A stretch of DNA of 64,000 bases from Alsobacter sp045348435 (GCF_045348435.1 NZ_CP157484.1:1550001-1614000); one strand, 5' to 3'. Positions 35,619 through 44,250 are shown, numbered from the stretch's first letter. The notes: a model not told the origin generated them from the letters alone. Translations and numbers: made by a program.

Positions 35619-35645
35619 TTGACAAACGGATAATATTCCTATAAC
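35619..35645 (+). promoter_or_regulatory. Promoter-like site in the repeat island
   Basis: A consensus TTGACA (35619-35624) and TATAAC (35640-35645) lie 15 nt apart in an AT-rich patch that contrasts sharply with the GC-rich surroundings. GATAAT lies between them. The spacing is short, but the boxes are among the closest to consensus in the window. It would read into the small candidate transcript that follows. Confidence 0.45.
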
Positions 35646-35651
35646 CCTGTC

Positions 35652-35815
35652 CATGCTCCGGTCCACGGAGGGGCGTCTGCAGCGTGACGGATGTGGATCG
35701 GGGGCGGCGGCCGTCGAAGCCGGGCTCACGACCCGGTCGAGGCGGCGGACGAAAGACAAGGTCCGACTAGCGACAACGCGAAGGGGCTGAAAGCGCCCCG
35801 GGATCTTCCTTTCAT
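35652..35815 (+). ncRNA. Candidate small transcript (sRNA or micro-ORF mRNA)
   Basis: Downstream of the promoter-like site come a hairpin (CTCCG-GTCCA-CGGAG, 35656-35670), a GGAGGGG ribosome-site-like sequence, and a terminator-like GGGGCTGAAAGCGCCCC followed by a T/C-rich run near 35783-35812. A 28-codon basic frame (GTG 35684 to TAG 35770) fits between them, starting MTDVDRGRRPSKPG. Whether it is a regulatory RNA or encodes the peptide cannot be settled from sequence. No known RNA family was recognised. Confidence 0.3.
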
Positions 35816-35961
35816 CCTCCAACGCTGCGCGCGGAGCGGCGGGGCCTGGCGGGCTCCCGGCTTCCACTCTACCCACCCCACTCGCCGTGGGGTCCCCAGC
35901 GACGCCGCTCCGCGCCGCCCTCCACCTCCGGGCCGAAAGGCCGCGGAGCTATCGGTGTTTT

Positions 35962-36010
35962 CCTTCTCCCCGGCACGGGGAGAACGCAGCGCGTAGCGCC
36001 GGATGAGGGG
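35962..36010. repeat. Repeat family B, copy 2
   Basis: It shares the 23-bp block beginning CCTTCTCCCCGGCACG and the final GCCGGATGAGGGG with copy 1. The middle differs. Confidence 0.8.
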
Positions 36011-36034
36011 ACATGCAGCCGAGCCCCGCCACCT

Positions 36035-36073
36035 CTCACCCCAGCCCTCTCCCCGTTCCGGGGCGAGGGGGCC
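36035..36073. repeat. Repeat family A, copy 2
   Basis: It is identical over 39 bp to 35461-35499. Copy 2 follows family B directly and precedes the full family C copy. Confidence 0.85.
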
Positions 36074-36098
36074 CGTTGCGGCGCTTCCCCACCATCCC

Positions 36099-36218
36099 CC
36101 GTCATCCCCGGCGCGCCGAAGGCGCGGGAAGGGGATCCCGAAAAGCCGGGCGAAGGGCGCCCCTCGCCAAACCTCTCTGGATCCCCTTCCCGGCGCTGCG
36201 CGCCGCCGGGGATGACGG
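36099..36218. repeat. Intergenic palindromic repeat, family C copy 2
   Basis: The 120-bp element has outer arms CCGTCATCCCCGGCG and CGCCGGGGATGACGG and inner GGGAAGGGGATCC and GGATCCCCTTCCC arms, as in copy 1 at 2664-2767. The central loop differs entirely, as expected for palindromic extragenic elements. Confidence 0.8.
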
Positions 36219-36300
36219 AGGCTGGCTGTGGCGCCACCTCCCGTTCCGGCGCGAGGGGGCGCGCTGCGGCGGTCCGGCCGCCTGCCGCGGCGCGGTGGGG

Positions 36301-36948
36301 TCAGCCGCCGAAGCGGCTGGAGAGTTCGCGGGTGAGGCGGCCGCCCTCGGTGAGGTAGCGGCTGATGATCGTCTCCGCCGCCGGCGTGCAGCGGCGATAG
36401 GTGACGGAGTACTCGCGGAAGCCGCGGTTATACGCTCCCGCCAGGCGTTCGCGGCGCTGGGGGGCGGGCGCCTCGGCGTCGATCAGGGCCGTCATGCGGC
36501 TGCGCCACTCGGTCTCCGTCTCGCCGCCGCACAGCGGATGCAGGAAGGCGAGGGCGCCCATCAGCTCCGACAGGCGCAGCATCTGCGGCTCATAGGGCGG
36601 GGGCGGGGCCTCCGGCGCGGGCTGGGCCGCCTCTTCCTGAGGCTTGGGCGGCGGCGGCTTGGCCTCGCTGGGCCTGGGCGCCGCGCGCGCTTCGCCCCGC
36701 TTCGGCGCGCCGCCGTGGCGGATCACGCCGTGCCGGGGGGCGGACGGCGCGGCCGGGGCGGCGCCATAGGGCACGCCCCCATAGGACTGCCGCGGCGGCG
36801 GCCGCTGGATGATGATCTGCGGCGCGGGGCGCGGCGGCGTCTCCCACGGCCAGTAGAATTGCGCCGCGGCGCCCTCCGGCGTCGCCGCCCAGAGCGCCAG
36901 CGCCAGGCCGGCCGAGGGGCCAAGCCGCGACAGGAGGCGGGCCGTCAT
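36301..36948 (-). CDS. TIGR02301-like secreted protein
   Basis: The 215-residue protein has an N-terminal signal peptide ending near AAAQ and a proline-rich middle (residues about 30-120). A conserved C-terminal domain starts at LRLSELMGALAFLHPLCGG and includes the WRSRMTALIDAEAP and YRRCTPAAETIISRYLTEGGRL segments. The two conserved cysteines may pair in the periplasm. This matches the alphaproteobacterial TIGR02301 family, which has no assigned function. Its start overlaps the upstream NUDIX gene by 4 bp (ATGA), as is common for this pair. Confidence 0.82.
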   Translation of the reverse strand: MTARLLSRLGPSAGLALALWAATPEGAAAQFYWPWETPPRPAPQIIIQRPPPRQSYGGVPYGAAPAAPSAPRHGVIRHGGAPKRGEARAAPRPSEAKPPPPKPQEEAAQPAPEAPPPPYEPQMLRLSELMGALAFLHPLCGGETETEWRSRMTALIDAEAPAPQRRERLAGAYNRGFREYSVTYRRCTPAAETIISRYLTEGGRLTRELSSRFGG

Positions 36949-37430
36949 GGCGAGGCTCCCGCGTCCGCCCCGCCGAGCGCGCGCCGGGCGAGGTCCACGA
37001 CGTCGCCCAGGCCGCGCGTGGTCGGCAGGGCGCCGATGTCGGCGGGGTCGGCGAACAGCACGGCCCCGGCCTCCGGACCCGGCGCGGGTTCGCCCGAGAC
37101 CCAGCGGGCCGCGAAGGTGGCGATGACGAAATGCCGCAGCACCCGGCCGGCGCCGTCGCGCTCGATCACCTCGGAATGGCGCACGAAGCCGGCGATCTCC
37201 GCCACGCAGCCCACCTCCTCGGAGAGCTCGCGCAGGGCGGCCTCCTCGAGCGTCTCGCCGGGTTCGACCAAGCCGCCGGGCAGCGAGAACAGCGCCGCCG
37301 AAGGCGGCTTCGTGCGCGTCGCCAGCAGCACCTTGCCGTCCCGGAACACCGCGACGCTCGCGGCCAGGAACGGGCGCGACGGATAGAGGCGGCTCTCCGC
37401 CTCGGCCGGCTCAGACGTGCTGGCCGCCAT
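36945..37430 (-). CDS. NUDIX hydrolase
   Basis: The 161-residue protein carries a NUDIX box, GGLVEPGETLEEAALRELSEEVG, with the REx2EE metal ligands. NUDIX proteins hydrolyse nucleoside diphosphates linked to another moiety; the substrate here is unknown. ATG 37430 is chosen because it overlaps the SDR gene end by 20 bp, while the longer frame lacks similarity. It is coupled to the TIGR02301-like gene downstream. Confidence 0.88.
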   Translation of the reverse strand: MAASTSEPAEAESRLYPSRPFLAASVAVFRDGKVLLATRTKPPSAALFSLPGGLVEPGETLEEAALRELSEEVGCVAEIAGFVRHSEVIERDGAGRVLRHFVIATFAARWVSGEPAPGPEAGAVLFADPADIGALPTTRGLGDVVDLARRALGGADAGASP

Positions 37431-38172
37431 TGATGTGGATCTCGGCGCCGTGGACATAGCTCGACTGTTCCGTGCACAGGAAATAGATCGCCTTGGCGAC
37501 CTCCTCGGGCGTGCCGAGGCGGCGCATCGGGATCTGGGCGACGATCTTGTCCGTTCCGGGCGACAGGATGGCGGTGTCGATCTCGCCGGGCGAAATCGCG
37601 TTCACCCGGATCTCGTGCGGGCCGAAATCGGCCGCCATCTCGCGCGTCAAGGCGGCCAGCGCCGCCTTGGAGGTGGCGTAGGCGGCCCCGGCGAAGGGGT
37701 GCACCCGGGACCCCGCGATCGAGGTGACGTTGACGACCGATCCCTTGGCGCGCTTCAGCTCGTCCATCAGGCCGCGCGCCAGCATCACCGGGGCGAAGAA
37801 GTTCACCTGGAACACGCGCTGCCAGTCGCCGATGGCGGTCTCGATCGTGCCGAGACGGGCGCCGTCGCGGCCCTTGGGCGAGATGCCGGCGTTGTTGACG
37901 AGCGCGTCGAGGCGCCCGCCCTCCAGGCGGCTCTTCACCTCTGCGATCGCCGCCTCGGTGTTGGCGGGATCGGCGAGGTCGACCTGGATGTGGTCCTCGG
38001 GGCCCATCTCCCAGGGGCAGTTCTCGGGAAAGGGATGCCGCGAGCAGGTGATCACGCGCCATCCGGCGGCGGAGAATCGCTTCACGGTGGCGTGGCCGAT
38101 CCCGCGGCTCGCTCCGGTGAGCAGCATGGCGCGGCGAGGGCCGTTGGAGGTGTCCTTGGCGGAGTTGGGCAT
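37411..38172 (-). CDS. Short-chain dehydrogenase/reductase
   Basis: The 253-residue classical SDR has the TGASRGIG cofactor motif, NNAG, the catalytic Ser-Tyr-Lys in VTSIAG...YATSKAAL, and SPGEIDTAI. Arg residues after beta-2 (CSRHPFPENC) suggest NADP use. The substrate cannot be assigned. ATG 38172 has AGGACG upstream. It is 67 bp downstream of pdxH on the same strand and overlaps the NUDIX gene, so pdxH, SDR, NUDIX and the TIGR02301-like gene may form one transcript. Confidence 0.87.
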   Translation of the reverse strand: MPNSAKDTSNGPRRAMLLTGASRGIGHATVKRFSAAGWRVITCSRHPFPENCPWEMGPEDHIQVDLADPANTEAAIAEVKSRLEGGRLDALVNNAGISPKGRDGARLGTIETAIGDWQRVFQVNFFAPVMLARGLMDELKRAKGSVVNVTSIAGSRVHPFAGAAYATSKAALAALTREMAADFGPHEIRVNAISPGEIDTAILSPGTDKIVAQIPMRRLGTPEEVAKAIYFLCTEQSSYVHGAEIHINGGQHV

Positions 38173-38239
38173 GGGGCGTCCTGTGGGGCGTTCGGCCCGG
38201 CGCCCCAGTCGGGCGCCGCGGCGGACCGTCCGCGTGGGT

Positions 38240-38842
38240 TCAAGGATATAGACGTTCACGGCTCCAGTCGCCTGCCGGTTCGGGCCGGCGGAAGGTCAGC
38301 CGGTCGTGCAGCCGGAAGGGACGGTCCTGCCAGAACTCCATCTGCACGGGCCGGATGCGGAATCCCGTCCAGTGCGGCGGGCGCGGCACCTCGCCGACGG
38401 CGAACTTCGCCGCATAGGTCGCCACCGCCTTCTCCAGCGCGAATCGCGACTCCAGGAGGCGCGATTGCCGGCTGGCCCAGGCGCCGATGCGGCTGTCGCG
38501 CGGCCGGCTCTGGAAATAGGCGTCGGCCTCCTCGTCGGTCACGCGCTCCACCGGGCCGCGGACCCGCACCTGGCGGCGCAGGCTCTTCCAGTGGAACACG
38601 ACGGCGGCCTTGGGTTCGCCGGCGAGCTCCCGGCCCTTGGCCGATTCGGTGTTGGTGTAGAACACGAACCCGTCCTGGTCGTAGCCCTTCAGCAGCACCA
38701 TGCGCACGTCCGGCAGGCCGCTCTCGTCGACGGTCGCCAGCGCCATTGCGTTGGGGTCGTTGGGCTCCGACTGGCCGGCCTGCGCGAACCACTCCGCAAA
38801 GAGGACGAAGGGGTCGTCCGCGCCCGTGAAGTCACCTGCCAT
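38240..38842 (-). CDS. pdxH: Pyridoxine/pyridoxamine 5'-phosphate oxidase
   Basis: PdxH oxidises PNP or PMP to PLP with FMN and oxygen. The 200-residue protein has family length and shows RMVLLKGYDQDGFVFYTN, the FMN-binding KAAVVFHWKSLRRQVRVRG and SRIGAWASRQS. The C-terminal signature is the WSRERLYP ending. It is divergent from the surface lipoprotein gene, with 44 bp between starts. Its product PLP serves GlyA and other enzymes. Confidence 0.96.
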   Translation of the reverse strand: MAGDFTGADDPFVLFAEWFAQAGQSEPNDPNAMALATVDESGLPDVRMVLLKGYDQDGFVFYTNTESAKGRELAGEPKAAVVFHWKSLRRQVRVRGPVERVTDEEADAYFQSRPRDSRIGAWASRQSRLLESRFALEKAVATYAAKFAVGEVPRPPHWTGFRIRPVQMEFWQDRPFRLHDRLTFRRPEPAGDWSRERLYP

Positions 38843-38886
38843 TAACGGTTCCGCCGATCTAATGCCGCCATGCCGAGTTGACGAGG

Positions 38887-39387
38887 ATGCGAGTGTCCCG
38901 CCGAGCCGACGCTTCGACTTATATGGGACAGCGACGCCGCGAAGAAAGCGGCGATAACCGCCTTCTCACCCGCCTCGCCGCCTGCGGCGCAGCCCTTGCG
39001 GCTGCGTTGACGGCGTCCGGATGCTCCATGACCCTGCCGGGCCTGGGCTTCGATCCCGAGATCACCAGTTCGGTGGAGCGCAAGGCCTCGCCGCTGAGCC
39101 CCGTCATCGACGAGGTCGACTGGAGGCTGGCCGCGCCCGCTCTGGGGCAGGCGCTCGATCCGCTGCGCAAGTCGCCCGTGGCGGCGTGGACGAACTCCGA
39201 GACGGGCGGCTCGGGGGCGTTCGAGGCCGTCGGCGCCGCCTATGTGCGCAACGACGAGGTCTGCCGCGCGTTCAAGGCCAGCGTCCGGGTGCAGGGCCGG
39301 GAGGAGAAGCTGGTCGGGGCCGCCTGTCGGCTCGGGGCGGGCGAGTGGACCGTCCAGAAGGCCAAGTCGGCGCCGCCGCCCGGCTGA
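38887..39387 (+). CDS. RT0821/Lpp0805-type surface lipoprotein
   Basis: The 166-residue protein has an N-terminal basic region, a hydrophobic signal and the lipobox LTASGC. A small domain of the 16-kDa surface-antigen type (RT0821/Lpp0805 family) follows, recognisable by LAAPALGQALDPLR, WTNSETGGSGAFEAV and CRAFKASV. ATG 38887 is an estimate; TTG 38878 and ATG 38923 are also in frame and none has a strong ribosome site. The role is unknown, probably outer membrane-associated. Confidence 0.75.
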   Translation: MRVSRRADASTYMGQRRREESGDNRLLTRLAACGAALAAALTASGCSMTLPGLGFDPEITSSVERKASPLSPVIDEVDWRLAAPALGQALDPLRKSPVAAWTNSETGGSGAFEAVGAAYVRNDEVCRAFKASVRVQGREEKLVGAACRLGAGEWTVQKAKSAPPPG

Positions 39388-39563
39388 GCGGCCGCCCTTT
39401 CTCCCCCATCCCGGCCCGATCGACGCTATAGTTGGGCCAGCAGCGGCGCAGGCGTTGCGAATCGGCAACACTCACCCCACATGCCGCCTGGAGTTTCATG
39501 ACGTCCGGCAGGCCGCCCTGTCCGGCGGGACCGGAGCGCGACCGCTCCGTCCGCGTGAGGAGA

Positions 39564-40553
39564 ATGAAGACGATGCGCGATCCCTATGATGTTCTCGGCG
39601 TGCCGCGCTCCGCCGCGGAAGCCGACATCAAGAAGGCCTACCGCAAGCTCGCCAAGACCTGGCATCCGGACCGCAATCCGAATGACCCCAAGGCGCGCGA
39701 GAAGTTCACCGAGCTGACCACCGCCTATGAGATCCTGGGCGACGACGCCAAGCGCAAGCAGTTCGACCGCGGCGAGATCGACGCGGAGGGCAAGCCCCGC
39801 TACGCCGGCTTCGAAGGCTTCGCCCATGGCGGCGGCGCCGGCGCGGGGGCCGGGTTCGGCGCGGGCCGGGGGGCCGGATTCGAGGGGTTCAATTTCGGCT
39901 TCGAGCCCGGGGCCGGGGGCTTTCGCTCGCGCGGCGGGCCGGGCGGGTTCGACCCGTCCGACATGTTCGCCGACCTGTTCGCCGGCGCCGGCCAGCGCGG
40001 CGGCGGCCGCCAGGGCGCCAAGCGCCCGGCCGGCGAGGACGCCCACACGGAGGCGACGCTCTCCCTGGCCGAGGCCGTCAAGGGCGCCAAGGCGCGCGTC
40101 AAGCTGCCCTCCGGCAAGGAGGTGGAGGTCTCGGTCCCGGCCGGCGTCACGGACGGCAAGGTCATCCGCCTGAAAGGGCAGGGGCATCCCAGCGCCTGGG
40201 GCGGAGCCGCCGGCGACGTCCTGGTCACCATCAAGGTCAGGCCGGACCGGCGCTTCGCGGTCGAGGGCAAGGACCTGCGCATCCGCCTGCCGCTGCGGCT
40301 CGACGAGGCCGTGCTGGGGGCCAAGGTGCGCGTGCCGACGCTCGACGGCGCGGTCGAACTCTCGATCCCGGCCCAGTCGTCCAGCGGCCGCACGCTGCGT
40401 CTGCGCGGCAAGGGCCTGCCCGCGCCGGACGGCGCCGGAGATCTCCTGGTCACCGTCGAGATCGTGCTGCCGCCCGAAAAGGACGCCGCGCTCGAGGAAC
40501 TGATGCGCCGCTGGGCCGAGGAGCAGACCTTCGACCCCCGCAAGGACTTCTAG
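39564..40553 (+). CDS. DnaJ C-terminal domain co-chaperone (CbpA-like)
   Basis: The 329-residue protein has an N-terminal J domain with the HPD motif (KTWHPDRNPND) and a Gly/Phe-rich linker (residues about 75-150). A C-terminal DnaJ substrate-binding region (EATLSLAEAVKGAKARV...) carries no CXXCXGXG zinc repeats. It is thus a type II Hsp40 like CbpA/DjlA-type proteins, not the main DnaJ. GAGGAGA precedes ATG 39564. A shared terminator separates it from kup. Confidence 0.9.
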   Translation: MKTMRDPYDVLGVPRSAAEADIKKAYRKLAKTWHPDRNPNDPKAREKFTELTTAYEILGDDAKRKQFDRGEIDAEGKPRYAGFEGFAHGGGAGAGAGFGAGRGAGFEGFNFGFEPGAGGFRSRGGPGGFDPSDMFADLFAGAGQRGGGRQGAKRPAGEDAHTEATLSLAEAVKGAKARVKLPSGKEVEVSVPAGVTDGKVIRLKGQGHPSAWGGAAGDVLVTIKVRPDRRFAVEGKDLRIRLPLRLDEAVLGAKVRVPTLDGAVELSIPAQSSSGRTLRLRGKGLPAPDGAGDLLVTVEIVLPPEKDAALEELMRRWAEEQTFDPRKDF

Positions 40554-40564
40554 GCCCTCGCGGC

Positions 40565-40595
40565 GAGCCTGCCTCCCCGACAAGGGAGCAGGCTC
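40565..40595. terminator. Bidirectional terminator, dnaJ-like / kup
   Basis: GAGCCTG-C-CTCCC pairs with GGGAG-CAGGCTC to give a 12-bp stem with one bulged C and a 6-nt loop between convergent genes. The right arm overlaps the kup stop codon. Confidence 0.6.
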
Positions 40596-42525
40596 AAACG
40601 GTCACCTGCGTCCCGACCTCCACGACGCGGCCGGTCGGGATCTGGAAGAAGTCCGTGGCGTCGCTGGCGTTGCGGGCCAGCGCGATGAACAGCTTGTCCT
40701 GCCACAGGGGCATGCCCGACTGCGCCGCCGGCTTGATCGAGCGCCGCGACACGAAGAACGACGTCGACATGATGTCGAAGGTCCAGCCGAGCTTGCGCGC
40801 GATGGCGAGGCCCCGCGGCACGTTGGGGCTCTCCATGTAGCCGAACGTCATCTTGACCCGCGAGAAGTGGTCGCTCACCGGCGAGATCGCGATGCGCTCG
40901 TCCTCCCTCACGCGGGGCGTGTCGGCGGTCGAGACCGTCAGGATCACGTTCTTCTCGTGCAGGATCTTGTTGTGCTTCAGGTTGTGCAGCAGGGCGGTGG
41001 GCGCGTAGTCGGGGTCGCTGGTGAGGAACACGGCCGTGCCCTGCACCCGGTGCGGCGGCTTCTTCTCCAGGTTGCGCACCAGCATTTCGAGCGGCACCTC
41101 CGAGCGGCGCGTCTTGTCGGCGAGGATGCGCGTGCCCTTGCGCCACGTCGCCATCAGCAGGATCAGGCAGGAGGCGAAGACCAGCGGCGCCCAGGCCCCG
41201 TCGAACAGCTTCAGCAGGTTGGCGGCCAGGAAGGTCGAATCGATCAGCAGGAAGGGCGCGACCAGCAGGGCGGCGGCCCAGGGCTTCCACGACCAGAGCC
41301 GCCAGATCACGATGAAGGCAAGGGTGGCGTCCACCACCATCGTGGTCGTCACCGCGATGCCGTAGGCCGAGGCCAGCGAGCTCGACGACCGGAACAGCAG
41401 CACCAGGATCAGCACGCCCATCAGCAGCAGCGTGTTGATCCGCGGGATGTAGATCTGCCCGGAATGGGTCTCGGACGTGAAGCGGATGTCGATGCGCGGC
41501 AGCAGGCCGAGCTGCACCGCCTGGCGGGTCAGCGAGAACGCGCCCGTGATCACCGCCTGGCTGGCGATGACGGTCGCGGCGGTGGCCAGCCCGACGACCG
41601 GGATGATGGCCCAGTCCGGATAGAGCTTGAACAGCGGGTTCTCGATCGCCTCCGGGTGCGACAGCACCAGCGCGCCCTGGCCGAAATAATTGATCACCAG
41701 CGAGGGCAGCACGAGCCCGAGCCAGGCGATCTGGATGGGGCGCCGGCCGAAATGGCCGAGATCGGCGTAGAGCGCCTCGCCGCCGGTGACGGCCAGGAAC
41801 ACCGCCCCGAGCGTCACCAGGCCGATGACCTTGTGCTTCAGCACGAACAGGAAGCCGTGGCTCGGGTTCAGCGCCAGCACGACGCCCGGGTCGTCGCTGA
41901 TATGGCTGATCCCGCCGGCCGCCAGGACCGCGAACCAGGCGATCATGATCGGCCCGAAGGCGGCCGCCACCTTGGCGGTGCCGCGGCTCTGGACGGCGAA
42001 GAGCAGCACCAGGATGCCGACCGTGATCGGGACCACGTAGTGCTCCAGCGCCGGGGTGATCAGCTTCATGCCCTCCACGGCCGACAGCACCGAGATGGCC
42101 GGGGTGATCACCGAGTCGCCGTAGAACATCGACGCGCCGATGACGCCGAGGCCGAGCACGAAGGAGCGCCCCTTGGTCAGGGTGCGCTGCGCCAGCGCCA
42201 TGAGCGAGAGAGTCCCGCCCTCGCCATTGTTGTCGGCGCGCAGCAGGATCAGGACGTATTTCGCGGTGACGACCAGCAGCAACGCCCAGACGATGAGCGA
42301 CAGGACGCCCAGCACCGTCTCGCGCGGCACCTCGGGATGGGCGCCGGGCTGGTTGTGGGCGCCGGCCGCCGCCAGCAGCGCCTCGCGGAAGGCGTAGAGG
42401 GGACTCGTCCCGATGTCCCCATACACCACGCCGATGCTGCCGACCGTCAGGCCGATGAGATTCTGCTTACCGTGGCCGTGACTCGTCCCGTGCCCCGCTC
42501 CTTGCGCCGCCGCGCTCTCGTTCAC
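40594..42525 (-). CDS. kup: Low-affinity potassium uptake protein Kup
   Basis: Kup is a proton-coupled K+ importer with about 12 membrane helices and a C-terminal cytoplasmic domain. The 643-residue protein has the family signature GVVYGDIGTSPLYAFREA at the first helix, SMFYGDSVITPAISVLSAVEG, and ALYADLGHFG. GTG 42525 is preferred because GAGG lies about 8 nt upstream. It has the usual His/Gly-rich N-terminus before the first helix. It is divergent from fabI across 300 bp. Confidence 0.95.
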   Translation of the reverse strand: MNESAAAQGAGHGTSHGHGKQNLIGLTVGSIGVVYGDIGTSPLYAFREALLAAAGAHNQPGAHPEVPRETVLGVLSLIVWALLLVVTAKYVLILLRADNNGEGGTLSLMALAQRTLTKGRSFVLGLGVIGASMFYGDSVITPAISVLSAVEGMKLITPALEHYVVPITVGILVLLFAVQSRGTAKVAAAFGPIMIAWFAVLAAGGISHISDDPGVVLALNPSHGFLFVLKHKVIGLVTLGAVFLAVTGGEALYADLGHFGRRPIQIAWLGLVLPSLVINYFGQGALVLSHPEAIENPLFKLYPDWAIIPVVGLATAATVIASQAVITGAFSLTRQAVQLGLLPRIDIRFTSETHSGQIYIPRINTLLLMGVLILVLLFRSSSSLASAYGIAVTTTMVVDATLAFIVIWRLWSWKPWAAALLVAPFLLIDSTFLAANLLKLFDGAWAPLVFASCLILLMATWRKGTRILADKTRRSEVPLEMLVRNLEKKPPHRVQGTAVFLTSDPDYAPTALLHNLKHNKILHEKNVILTVSTADTPRVREDERIAISPVSDHFSRVKMTFGYMESPNVPRGLAIARKLGWTFDIMSTSFFVSRRSIKPAAQSGMPLWQDKLFIALARNASDATDFFQIPTGRVVEVGTQVTV

Positions 42526-42825
42526 GGATGACCTCGCCTCTTGCGCACCGCCCTGAAGGAGCTTGGGGAGAATGCTGCATGACCAACCCGGTTCCAACCG
42601 GGCGGCGGCGCTTATAGCACCACCGGATCAGGTTTCCATCCACCCCATCCCGGTCCACACAAAATGGTTCCGGTCAGGCTGGCAAGCGCCATCTGCGATT
42701 CCGCATGGCGGCGGCGCTCTTTGCGTCGCCCACAGCGACGAACGCGGGGGCGCTTTCGCTTGAGCGGGGCTTCCGCTATTGATGCCGACGCCGCAGCGGC
42801 CCACCCGACACGACGAACGGTTGAC
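42526..42825. other. Divergent gap kup / fabI
   Basis: This 300-bp gap has no supported gene. It contains the inverted repeat CCCGGTT-CC-AACCGGG at 42587-42602, about 60 bp upstream of kup, and TATAGC near 42613. The frame open upstream of fabI is arginine-rich noise. Confidence 0.4.
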
Positions 42826-43656
42826 ATGACTGATCCAAACTCCCGGGCTTCGAACCTCCTCGCGGGCAAGCGGGGACTCGTGATGGGCGTGGCCAACAAC
42901 CGCTCGATCGCCTGGGGCATCGCCCGCGCGGCGCATCAGCACGGCGCTCAGCTGGCCTTCACCTATCAGGGCGACGCGCTGGAGAAACGCGTGAGGCCGC
43001 TGGCCGCCGAGCTCGGCGCCGCGGTCGTCGGTCATTGCGACGTCACCGACGCGGCCAGCGTCGACGCCGTCTTCGCCGAGGTGGAGAAGTTGTGGGGCGG
43101 GCTCGACTTCGTCGTCCACTGCATCGCGTTCTCCGACAAGGACGAGCTGACCGGCCGCTATGTCGACACCAGCGAGGCGAACTTCACCAAGTCGCTGCTG
43201 ATCTCCTGCTACTCCTTCACCGCCGTCGCCCAGCGCGCCGAAAAGCTGATGACGTCGGGCGGCTCGATGCTGACCCTCACTTATTACGGCGCCGAGAAGT
43301 GGATGCCGCACTACAACGTCATGGGCGTCGCCAAGGCCGCCCTCGAGGCGTCGGTGCGCTACCTCGCGGCGGATCTCGGCCCCAAGAACATCCGCGTCAA
43401 CGCCATCTCGGCGGGACCGATCAAGACGCTGGCCGCCTCCGGCATCGGCGACTTCCGCTACATCCTGCGCTGGAACGAGTACAACGCCCCGCTGCGCCGC
43501 ACGGTCACGACCGAGGAGGTCGGCGACACGGCCGCCTATCTGGTGTCCGACATGGCGCGCGGCATGACGGGCGAAATCCTGCATGTGGACGCCGGCTACC
43601 ACGTCGTCGGCATGAAGAACCCGGACGCGCCGGACATTACGCTCGACAAGGCCTGA
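42826..43656 (+). CDS. fabI: Enoyl-ACP reductase (NADH)
   Basis: FabI reduces enoyl-ACP in the last step of each fatty acid elongation cycle. The 276-residue protein has the atypical SDR cofactor start RGLVMGVANNRSIAWGIA, the HCIAFSD segment and catalytic Tyr163 and Lys170 in YNVMGVAK. It also has NAISAGPIKTLAASGI. It is the usual triclosan target. The phosphatase gene follows after 6 bp, so the two are an operon. Confidence 0.95.
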   Translation: MTDPNSRASNLLAGKRGLVMGVANNRSIAWGIARAAHQHGAQLAFTYQGDALEKRVRPLAAELGAAVVGHCDVTDAASVDAVFAEVEKLWGGLDFVVHCIAFSDKDELTGRYVDTSEANFTKSLLISCYSFTAVAQRAEKLMTSGGSMLTLTYYGAEKWMPHYNVMGVAKAALEASVRYLAADLGPKNIRVNAISAGPIKTLAASGIGDFRYILRWNEYNAPLRRTVTTEEVGDTAAYLVSDMARGMTGEILHVDAGYHVVGMKNPDAPDITLDKA

Positions 43657-43662
43657 GCCCGC

Positions 43663-44250
43663 ATGGCCTCGCCGTATCGGCTGTTCTTCATCCGCCACGG
43701 CGAGACCGACTGGAACGCGGAGGGCCGCCTCCAGGGACAGCAGGACATCCCGATCAACGAACGCGGCCGCCACCAGGCGGGCGAGGCGGGCAAGCGGCTC
43801 CTGCGGCTGGCTCCCCAGGCCGGGACGCTGCCCTGGGTCGTGAGCCCGCTGTGGCGGACGCGGGACACGGCCGAGCGGGCGCGCCGCGCCATCGGGCTCG
43901 ATCCCATGGACTACGCGCTGGACCCGCGCCTCAAGGAGATCTCCTTCGGCGACTGGGAAGGCCATACTTGGCGAGACCTGCGCAAGGTGGCGCCCCACGC
44001 CGCCGAGGAGCGCAAGGCCGACAAGTGGCGCTTCGTGCCTCCGGGGGGCGAGAGCTACGCCATGCTGGCCGAGCGCATCCGGCCTTTCGCCGAGGAGCTG
44101 GCGGGCGAGCAGGTCGTGGTGGCCCATGGCGGCGTCGCCCGGGCGCTGTTGTACCTGCTATCCGGCGTGTCCGACCTGGTGGCGCCCAGCGTCGAGATCT
44201 GGCAGGGGCGGGTGCTGCTGTTCGAGAACGGCCGCTTCGCCTGGACCTGA
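43663..44250 (+). CDS. Histidine phosphatase family protein
   Basis: The 195-residue protein belongs to the phosphoglycerate-mutase-like histidine phosphatases. The phospho-acceptor motif is FIRHGETDWN with His12. The second catalytic His lies in VVAHGGVARALL, and the Glu region is EISFGDWEGHTW. The substrate cannot be told. It follows fabI by 6 bp, a pairing seen in other alphaproteobacteria. Confidence 0.9.
   Translation: MASPYRLFFIRHGETDWNAEGRLQGQQDIPINERGRHQAGEAGKRLLRLAPQAGTLPWVVSPLWRTRDTAERARRAIGLDPMDYALDPRLKEISFGDWEGHTWRDLRKVAPHAAEERKADKWRFVPPGGESYAMLAERIRPFAEELAGEQVVVAHGGVARALLYLLSGVSDLVAPSVEIWQGRVLLFENGRFAWT

Larger units (their letters stand above)
35435..36300. other. Repeat-rich island without recognisable protein gene
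   Basis: This 866-bp stretch separates nnr from the TIGR02301-like gene. It contains two copies each of repeat families A and B, one full copy and one lone arm of family C, a degenerate A copy near 36235-36275, and an AT-rich promoter-like site at 35619. Longer open frames cross it, but they follow the repeats and carry no family motif. It looks like a site where dispersed extragenic elements collected. Confidence 0.7.

Noticed and set aside
35691..35996. Open frame of about 100 codons in the repeat island.
   Set aside because: It runs through repeat family B and has no ribosome site or family motif.
36013..37386. Long plus-strand frame opposite the TIGR02301-like and NUDIX genes.
   Set aside because: The minus-strand genes have clear domains, overlap by ATGA and fit known gene order.
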